DNA of 64,000 bases from Mycocentrospora acerina (Eukaryota > Ascomycota > Dothideomycetes > Pleosporales): contig JAKUHH010000284.1 in the NCBI GenBank assembly GCA_022701365.1, positions 682,001 through 746,000 of the forward strand, given 5' to 3'. The notes below the pieces were generated by a model, which had not been told where the DNA came from, ran no database searches, and worked only from the letters and a program-made list of their open reading frames with translations. How positions within the stretch are numbered: position 1 is the first letter of the stretch; each line of letters starts with the position of its first letter. The position numbers and the translations under genes were made by a program. Below are positions 57,478-64,000 of this stretch, one piece after another.

Positions 57478-58267
57478 AGTTTAATTTTCTGTATTTTCAT
57501 CATGGTGTTTGTATATTGCTGAACTACCTACTTACCTACCTACCTACCTAACTTTCTTCTCCCCTCTTTCTCCCCCTTGCTGTGTCTGTCTTGTTACTGG
57601 TGACTGTGGTGGATGTCACTTTCCCTCCTCACTGTGAGGTGGGTGCGTAAGTAAGGTAGGTAAGGTAACGTGAATACATGGATGGATGGATGGGTTAGCT
57701 AATACAAGAGTGTAGTATGTATATGGGGTAAGGGGGACGCTTAAGAGAAACTAGCCAATTTTCTTTTTTGAAGGTGATAGTGTTAAGATATGGGTAGATA
57801 GGTGTCCATGTTCCTGTACAATGCGTGGTGTTGGGTTGGTTTGGTTGGGTCTGTGAGTATACCGTGGTTCTGCGTCTGCTAGGTCCCGTTGAGGGGAAGG
57901 GCAGGTTGGGGGTGTACGTAGAGAAAGTATTGGGAAATTAGAAATTTATTTTTCCTTCACAGATTCAGTGTTTGCGTAGTAGATTCACAAGGGGGGGTTT
58001 TTTTCCAACGATATTTGAAGGACTGAGTACCCTTTGTTCATAAGTCTTCTTGACAGTATATACGGCTACAATACAGGCTGGTAGTGTCTTTAAAAAGGAG
58101 GTGGTTATCCCTCGAAAAGATTCATTTGAGTTGGGTGGTAATTCGGCAAATGAAGAAAAATCACTTTTGACTATGGATTCGCACTCTCCTCAACAAAATC
58201 AGACGACTCAGACTCAGACTCTGAACACGACTCCGAATATGACCCCGACAACGTCGCAGAAGCGTGG
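57260..58267. other. intergenic region with simple and inverted repeats
   Basis: rrp5 3' side and SRR1-like 5' side. Contains a CT tract followed by GT at 57442-57477 and a CTTACCTACC-type tract at 57524-57552, complemented by GTAAGGTAGGTAAGG at about 57647-57669, which could pair as a hairpin stem with a loop of about 95 nt. Coding-like sequence in frame with the SRR1-like gene begins at about 58154. Confidence 0.5.
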
Positions 58268-59689
58268 ATGATCCAGCGTGTCAACCTCTCCCGCTTCGAA
58301 ACCTTCTTCGCATCCCGCCCTATATACACCCGCTCCCTCATCCGCTTCGTAAGCCAGATACACAAGGCAATCCTCTCCGGTACCCAAAAAGGCGAGGTGA
58401 AAGCCCTCGATGCCCTCGAGCAGTACCAAATCATCTGGTCCCCACCAAGCCACCCCGTCGAGGACATAGAAATCCTCTTCCTCAACCACGTCGAACTCTT
58501 CCCAGAATACACTATCCAACCCGCCTCTCTCCCAGTTCAACTCCTCCACGAGTACGCCGGCCGCAGCGACGAAAACGCACACACCCCTATCACAATCGTG
58601 CTCCGGGCTCGCAACGCCGTGGTAGAATCCCTCGCCCACCTCAACCCCCCACTGATAAACTACTGGACCAACACAATAACCAGCGTCGCAGCCCTCTGGT
58701 CCCACAGCAACACCCGCTCCACACTCATCGCCCAAGTCCGCTCTGCTGCCCAATCTAGCGTTCGCATCAGGAAAATCGCCTGCTTTGGGCTCGGCCACTT
58801 CCAGACGTCCGAAACCGGGGATGTAGCTAACATCTTGCAGTACTTGGCCGTGTTCAGCATCGCTGCTACCCTCAATGGCTACTACGCTGCTCAAGACCCC
58901 GCTGGGGAGCCAATCCAGATTGTCCTTCAGGACCCGTGCTACTGCGAGAGAGACCGCATCTTGCTGAGAGGCGGGAATTACAAGGGGAAACTCTCGTTTG
59001 TTGACAGTCCTGATGGGTTTCTTGAGGTGGATCGGCATACGCTGGTTGTTGGTGCGTTTTTGCCAATCGGCGTCCCGCTGGTACAGATTTGTCTTGATAT
59101 CACTGGGGAGGAGGGCCCCGCGGAGTTTTTAACTGATAAGATGGAGGTGGATGAGGGACAACAGGCGTTTAGTCTCCATGATCGTGCGAGTCCGAGGGTG
59201 GTAGCTGCATTGCAGAAATACAGCAAGCATGGGTTTGGGCATCATAGACTTGATCAAGACTTGGCTAGGAAAACTCGTCCTCCTGGTCCGCCTGAGAGTT
59301 ATTGGCTAAAGAGCACGGAAATGTTTTTAAAGCCTAAGCTTTTGTTTGTTCTTCTTGCTTGTACTTTTTTTTTTTTCATCATTTCATTTTCTAAATTCAA
59401 CTCTGAGCAACTTAATATTTTATCCAAGCAATGTTCAATACATTACTACACTATGAATGAGTTAACGGTGACGATTATTTGTGTTTGCCGCAGCGCCACA
59501 CGAGATACATACAGCCAATCATTGAGAAGGTTGAATCACATCGACGGATGGCTAGTAGCTCTGTATTTGTGGTTCATGCAAAAGCTGACGTTATTCAATC
59601 AAACTCTTCTGCGTCTAATTGCCACTCAGGTCTGCCTTCCCTCCATTCATCAAATCCCTTGGAACCGGGCATCTCTCTTCCGTCGCTGA
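58268..59689 (+). CDS. SRR1-like domain protein, boundaries doubtful
   Basis: The longest ATG-initiated frame gives 473 residues. The SRR1-like domain is at about 150-250: RIRKIACFGLGHFQTS (CFGLGHF 172-178), QYLAVFSIAATLN, then VLQDPCYCERDRILL (from 221) and TLVVGAFLPIGVPLVQI. Plant SRR1 links to light and clock signalling; in fungi the domain is frequent in Pleosporales but its function is unclear. The 5' end is odd: the same frame stays open upstream to 58154 and encodes an acidic, coding-like segment (SDDSDSDSEHDSEYDPDN then VAEAW) without any ATG, while an ATG at 58174 lies in another frame. The 3' end is also odd: after YWLKSTEMFLKPK, where such domains usually end, the frame runs on through AT-rich sequence for about 120 codons and overlaps the 3' end of the opposite gene. 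Domain call is sound; both ends need transcript evidence. Confidence 0.7.
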   Translation: MIQRVNLSRFETFFASRPIYTRSLIRFVSQIHKAILSGTQKGEVKALDALEQYQIIWSPPSHPVEDIEILFLNHVELFPEYTIQPASLPVQLLHEYAGRSDENAHTPITIVLRARNAVVESLAHLNPPLINYWTNTITSVAALWSHSNTRSTLIAQVRSAAQSSVRIRKIACFGLGHFQTSETGDVANILQYLAVFSIAATLNGYYAAQDPAGEPIQIVLQDPCYCERDRILLRGGNYKGKLSFVDSPDGFLEVDRHTLVVGAFLPIGVPLVQICLDITGEEGPAEFLTDKMEVDEGQQAFSLHDRASPRVVAALQKYSKHGFGHHRLDQDLARKTRPPGPPESYWLKSTEMFLKPKLLFVLLACTFFFFIISFSKFNSEQLNILSKQCSIHYYTMNELTVTIICVCRSATRDTYSQSLRRLNHIDGWLVALYLWFMQKLTLFNQTLLRLIATQVCLPSIHQIPWNRASLFRR

Positions 59690-61693
59690 GTCTCAACCTA
59701 GGGAAAACGACGTCTGTGCCGTTTGCCAACTCCTTATGAGCGGCGAGTTGCTTCTCTACCAACTCTTCATTGACTAGAACAAGGGCGCCGGAATGCCATC
59801 CAGCAGCACTGACTCTCAGTGCAAAGTACGCACCCAGCCCGTCGTCTCCACTGTCCTTGTCCCAAGCTCTACCTTCTTGTTCAAACCACTCACTCACCTC
59901 GCCCTGTACATTATGATCGGCATTGAAGAGGTCCCATCGCTCCTTTGTTTCTTCTGTGCTAATAATATTATCAGATGTAAATCGGTTTCGCTTGCTTTCA
60001 TCGAACCAAACCTGACGACCATGAGAGTATGCGTGTGCAACGAGGCGACCATTTTGGCTGAATCTGTCAAAAGCAACGCCTCGAAATTGCCCAGACTCGT
60101 TGGCTCCAAGGCCTAGAGCACCGCATGACTGTAACTCTGAACCGTAGGATGTAATCTTGCCGTTCGAGTGCAGTGCTAGATAGTGGTAGTCACCAAATGC
60201 TACTGAGATAACACCACTATGTTGCAAAGCAGGAATCTTCCTGAGACCTTGAACGTCAGTTTGCTCAGAACCTATGTTTCGGATGCTCCAGCATGCATCG
60301 AGGTAGTCCTGGTCACTAGTGACAACCTCCCCGTCTTTGAATATGGCAAAGCGGCGGAAAGAACCTTGAACATCTGCTGAACTCTCGTTTTCACTTCGAA
60401 GGGCCCGAAGTTCAAGAATGTCGTCGACGACGTGATTCTCGCCAAATTTCCCACAGAAAACTTTGCCGATATCAGTGACAAACACAACGAAATGTTCGAG
60501 AATAATGTAGTTTAGCACTGCCCCAACCTCTCTGCCTAAAGTTTTTTCTTCGTCGGATTCTCGTTGCGTCCCCTGCGGACGCTGATAGCCGGTTTTCGGC
60601 ACTTCAGCGTGCTCCATGAGAAGCATTGTATCGGTTCCTCCATCATTCGGCCGTCGTTCGACCGGATCCCACACGATGATGCCTGTGCCGTAAATATAGG
60701 CCGAGCTACGACTCCATCCAGCCACTACTTGTTTAACAAGACCGTAAGTGCTTGAAATTAACGCTGAATGTGCCAACGATTTCTCCTTTAGATCAACATT
60801 TACAAATTTGATGTTCAGTGCAGGTTCTTTAGCATGATACCAAGACCATATCCTCCCGCTGTCGGATAACGCCAGTATGTGCGAACGGCCAGCAGAAAAT
60901 TGGCGGATTGTAGTGGCAGGCTCATCATACTGTGATTCAGCCGATGGGTAACCTTCTGGAAATGGGAGTGGCGTTAGTTGTTCGTTGCCAGTGAGGATTT
61001 TCTGTCCATCGAGAACACCGACAGTATAGAGGGAGCCTTTTGAAGTGAGAAGCGTGGTGGACCAACCACTATTAAAAGTTAGTCAGATCATTCTAGATTC
61101 TTTTTCGCATAGCGCTCCATGAAAGCTGTCTGTGTCTTCATTAAGGTGCGGGCGATGCACGTTTGATTAGTTGTATATCGCTTGCAGTCTTTGTACAGCA
61201 TACAACGAATATGCAAAGATACCCACTTCAAATAGAGCAGAGCTTACCCGCATTGCATGTCAGCAATAATACCCAGCTCTCGCGCGTGATCCATTTCTGT
61301 CGGAACAGCACAGCTGGTTGACCCTCGCCACCTTGCCTGCCGGAAGCGAGGCATTCGTGGCGTGGTAGGATTATGATGAGCTGGCTCTTTCTCGTCGTGT
61401 CCTAATCTATGGTACGTATTACTGCCCCAGGTAAAGACACGACTCTGCGTGAGAAAGCGCCGGTACATCTTCTGCCAACGAATGCCGTCATGCTGGACAA
61501 CAGGCTGGTTGGGGACCCGAAAGGCGACGCGTGTAGCATGACTCCAGTAGGCAGGGTCAAGGCGGATTGAGGGTTGCTGAAAGCCCTTGCAGGTGCTGCA
61601 GAGGGCCAGGAAGCTCTTCGCGTCAAGATATGGAAAAACGAGGACGAGGATGTCGAGGGGCAGGTCGGTGATGGACGTAGTTTCGTCTGCCAT
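59595..61693 (-). CDS. F-box protein with RCC1-type repeats (Saf1-like)
   Basis: Exons 61693-61248 and 61068-59595 encode 639 residues; donor GTAAGC, acceptor AATAG, and the split Gly codon gives DMQCGGWSTTLL. An F-box occupies about residues 8-50 (TDLPLDILVLVFPYLDAKSF, LCSTCKGF). RCC1-like propeller repeats follow: RVFTWGSNTYHRLGHDE, GWSTTLLTSKGSLYTVG, SAGRSHILALSDSGRIWSW, FGDYHYLALHSNGKITSYG and AAGWHSGALVLVNEE. F-box proteins link substrates to Skp1-cullin-1 ligases; yeast Saf1, with the same layout, marks adenine deaminase Aah1 for degradation as cells become quiescent. Orthology to Saf1 is plausible but not shown. The 3' end overlaps the extended frame of the SRR1-like gene by 95 bp; the 5' end faces the eIF2B delta gene. 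Confidence 0.88.
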
Positions 61694-62109
61694 TTTGGTA
61701 GTATCTGTGCTATTCAGTTATTGCGGTCGAACGCGTATGCAATGTAAAGAGCATTGCTTATTGTTAGAAGCAAGGTTGCATCAGGACTCTGCGCAGTCGC
61801 GACTTCCTGATGACGCAGGGCAGCATGGTGGGGCAAGCGCGGGTAGCCCGCATTCGGCTAGTGCCACTTCTGACTCAATTCACGGCCAGCCTATATCAAA
61901 ATTCCAACGGGGCAGCACAGTGCCCACAACACAATTTCCACGGCCGTAAACAGCCCGGCAACATCAAATTCAGTCGACAACCCTTGTTGGTTACGACTTA
62001 GTGCAGCATTTCACAGCACTTTCGGCAATTTCGCGACTGCCCATCCAGATCAACTTACCCCACGTTACCTACTTAGGGTATATAGTACGGTACACTCACC
62101 TCCGTTATT
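61694..62109. promoter_or_regulatory. shared promoter of F-box/RCC1 and eIF2B delta genes
   Basis: 416-bp head-to-head region with a TATA-like GGGTATATAGTA at about 62077-62088, roughly 25 bp upstream of the eIF2B delta start codon. No gene seen. Confidence 0.5.
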
Positions 62110-63730
62110 ATGTCTGAGACTCCAACCCCTGAATTCGTACCCTCGCCTCCTGTAGCAGTGGAACAGGCGCAGATTAGCCCACCTACGACTACAAATGGAG
62201 ATGCTTCAAACGCGTCCCAAAAAATCTCTCCAGCGGAATTAAAAAAGCAGAAGCAAGCTGAGAAGCAAGCACGAAGAGCTCAAGCAAAAGGCCCAGGTAG
62301 TGCGCCTGAACAGCAGCAATCAGCTGCCAAGGGAGGGCAAAAGCAGCAGAAAGACTCGAAGCAAGTACCCAACGATGACAAGTCAAGGCCTCTACCCGTT
62401 CGAAGAAGACCCTCTCAATCAAACGTACCAATACTGAAGGAAGCCAAAAAGGAGCCTAAGAAAGAAGCGAAGAAAGTTGGACTTTTCTTTGGCCATCTCT
62501 GCAGTCAACCAAAACAACAGTCCATGCGAGGAGCTTCCAAAGATGTACATCCGGCGGTTCTGGCCTTGGGCCTCCAGTACAGCAGTTACGCCATTTGTGG
62601 TAGTACAGCTCGTATGGTAGCCATGCTCTTGGCCTTTAAGGCGGTTATAGGATCGTATCAAACACCACCAGGAACAAGTTTGGCCCGGCATCTCACCAAT
62701 CATCATCTTAGCCCTCAGATCGAGTATCTGAAAAGCTGCAGGCCGCTTAGCATCAGCATGGGTAATGCTATTCGGTGGTTGAAAGATAGTAAGTCAATTT
62801 GAGTCTGTTATATTATGAACACAGACAAGGATAGCCATGTGTTGCTTCTAGAGTAAAAAGGAATGCATAGCATTACTTTCTACACGAAACATACCTTCGG
62901 AACTAACTTTGTGCGCAGTAATCATCAAGATCGATCCATCTACACCTGAAAATGAAGCGAAGCGAGACCTGCTCGAGGAGATTGACATTTTCATCCGTGA
63001 ACGCGTCACGGCAGCTGATAAACTTATCTGCGAGCTAGCAATGAAAAAGATCGAGCCGGGTGATGTGGTGCTAACGTATGCCGCGTCGTCAATAGTTGAA
63101 CAGGCCATTCTCCACGCTCATGAGTCTGGCATCAACTTCTCCGTTATCGTGGTCGACTCAAAGCCGTTGTTTGAAGGCAAGACATTAGCCCGAAAGCTCG
63201 CCAACCAAGGCATCAACGTACGGTACTACCTCATCACAGGTGCTTCACATGCTGTCAAAGACGCGACAAAGGTTTTTCTGGGAGCCCACGCCATGATGTC
63301 CAACGGTCGCCTCTACTCGCGTGTAGGCACAGCGCTGGTGTCCATGCTCGCAAGCGCACAGTCACTCCCTGTCATCGTCCTCTGCCAGTCTGTCAAGTTC
63401 ACCGAGAAGGTTGCTCTAGACTCTATTGTGGGTAACGAAGTCGCCCCAGCTGAAGAGCTGCTCTCCGAAGCGGAGCGCCAACAACTTCTTCCTCTCAAAA
63501 CTCTGCTCTCTACAAATGCGTCTAAGAATGACGACAAGTCGGCTACGGAAGAAGTCAAACCCGACACCACGGATGTCCTGAAATGGATCGACGACTCAAA
63601 GAATCTATACTTCCTGCAGGTCCTATATGACGTCACGCCCGCACATTACATCAATATGGTCATTACGGAGTACGGAAGCTTGCCGCCTAGTTCAGTCCCT
63701 GTTGTCCATCGGTTGAGCACGAATACCTAA
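62110..63730 (+). CDS. gcd2: Translation initiation factor eIF2B subunit delta
   Basis: Exons 62110-62788 and 62919-63730 encode 496 residues; donor GTAAGT, acceptor GCGCAG, intron 130 nt, and the split Ile codon restores AIRWLKDIIIKIDPSTPE. Residues 1-120 are a charged, Lys/Gln-rich tail (KKQKQAEKQARRAQAK). The rest is the eIF2B alpha/beta/delta regulatory fold: VHPAVLALGLQYSSYAICG, SISMGNAIRWLKD, GDVVLTYAASSIVEQAI, VIVVDSKPLFEGKTLARKL, MMSNGRLYSRVGTALVSMLA, and the end NLYFLQVLYDVTPAHYINMVITEYG. eIF2B exchanges GDP for GTP on eIF2; alpha, beta and delta form the regulatory core that senses phosphorylated eIF2 alpha in the Gcn2/general control response. Length and tail are those of the delta subunit. 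Confidence 0.96.
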
Positions 63731-64000
63731 CCCTATTGATTATCTTATATCGTATTGTAAAAGTTTATCTTTTCTGGTTTCGTTGCTGAACTTGAAATTT
63801 CAAGGAACTAAAGAGCAAGAAAGTGTGTCTGATAGGAATGGCAAGCACTCAATGTCTCAGGGTCACAATTAGTAGAAGAAATGAGAATGCTGAGCCAAAG
63901 ATGGACATGCTAGATCAAGGCGTGAAGTCGAGAGACAAAACACCAGAATTTTCAACTACTCGATACCACTCAACTTGACATCTGAGCATCCTTTGTTTTG
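63731..64000. other. 3' flank of eIF2B delta gene to window end
   Basis: AT-rich presumed 3' UTR and flank; no gene seen before the window ends. Confidence 0.45.

Overview
The window is a gene-dense stretch of a filamentous ascomycete nuclear genome. Evidence: short introns (about 45-130 nt, a few longer) with GTATGT/GTAAGT/GTGAGT donors and CTAAC/CTGAC-like branch sites, and a gene set typical of Pezizomycotina (samB-type MYND protein, SfaD-type G beta, PhnA-type phosducin, SRR1-like protein, F-box/RCC1 protein). The style of Mdm10 and of the SRR1-like protein suggests Dothideomycetes, probably Pleosporales; this placement is inference, and I do not name a species.

I support 21 protein-coding genes and no tRNA, rRNA, CRISPR or intact transposon. 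Left to right: CorA-type metal transporter (-), samB/MUB1 MYND protein (+), Dnf3-type P4-ATPase flippase (+), GDA1 Golgi nucleoside diphosphatase (-), phosducin-like protein (-), G protein beta subunit (-), ADAL-type deaminase (+), Ser/Thr-rich secreted GPI-type protein (+), MRT4 (-), MDM10 (+), homeobox factor (+), LCB2 serine palmitoyltransferase (+), a large disordered protein of unknown function (+), a CofD/YvcK-family protein (-), a small complex I-type subunit (-), an SHG1-domain protein (+), CDT2 WD40 adaptor (-), RRP5 (+), an SRR1-like protein (+), an F-box/RCC1 protein (-) and eIF2B delta (+). Exon junctions were worked out by hand from splice signals and reading phase; every multi-exon model given here closes in frame.

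Most genes are unrelated housekeeping functions: membrane lipids (flippase, LCB2), secretory glycosylation (GDA1), mitochondria (MDM10, complex I subunit), ribosome biogenesis (MRT4, RRP5), translation initiation (eIF2B delta), chromatin and cell cycle (SHG1, CDT2). One pair is functionally linked: the G beta gene and the gene for its folding partner, a phosducin-like protein, are direct neighbours on the same strand. Several pairs are head-to-head and share promoters; the CDT2/RRP5 promoter carries six TCACGTG sites and the MRT4/MDM10 promoter three TCGCGA palindromes.

The longest gene-free stretches are 22109-25080 and 36422-39699. I found no clearly new multi-gene system. The best leads are the TCACGTG array, the CofD/YvcK-family gene whose signature motif sits on an 18-nt exon, the G beta/phosducin neighbourhood, the DN instead of DD in the ADAL active site, the broken-looking N-terminus of the SRR1-like gene, and the unrecognised 859-residue disordered protein.
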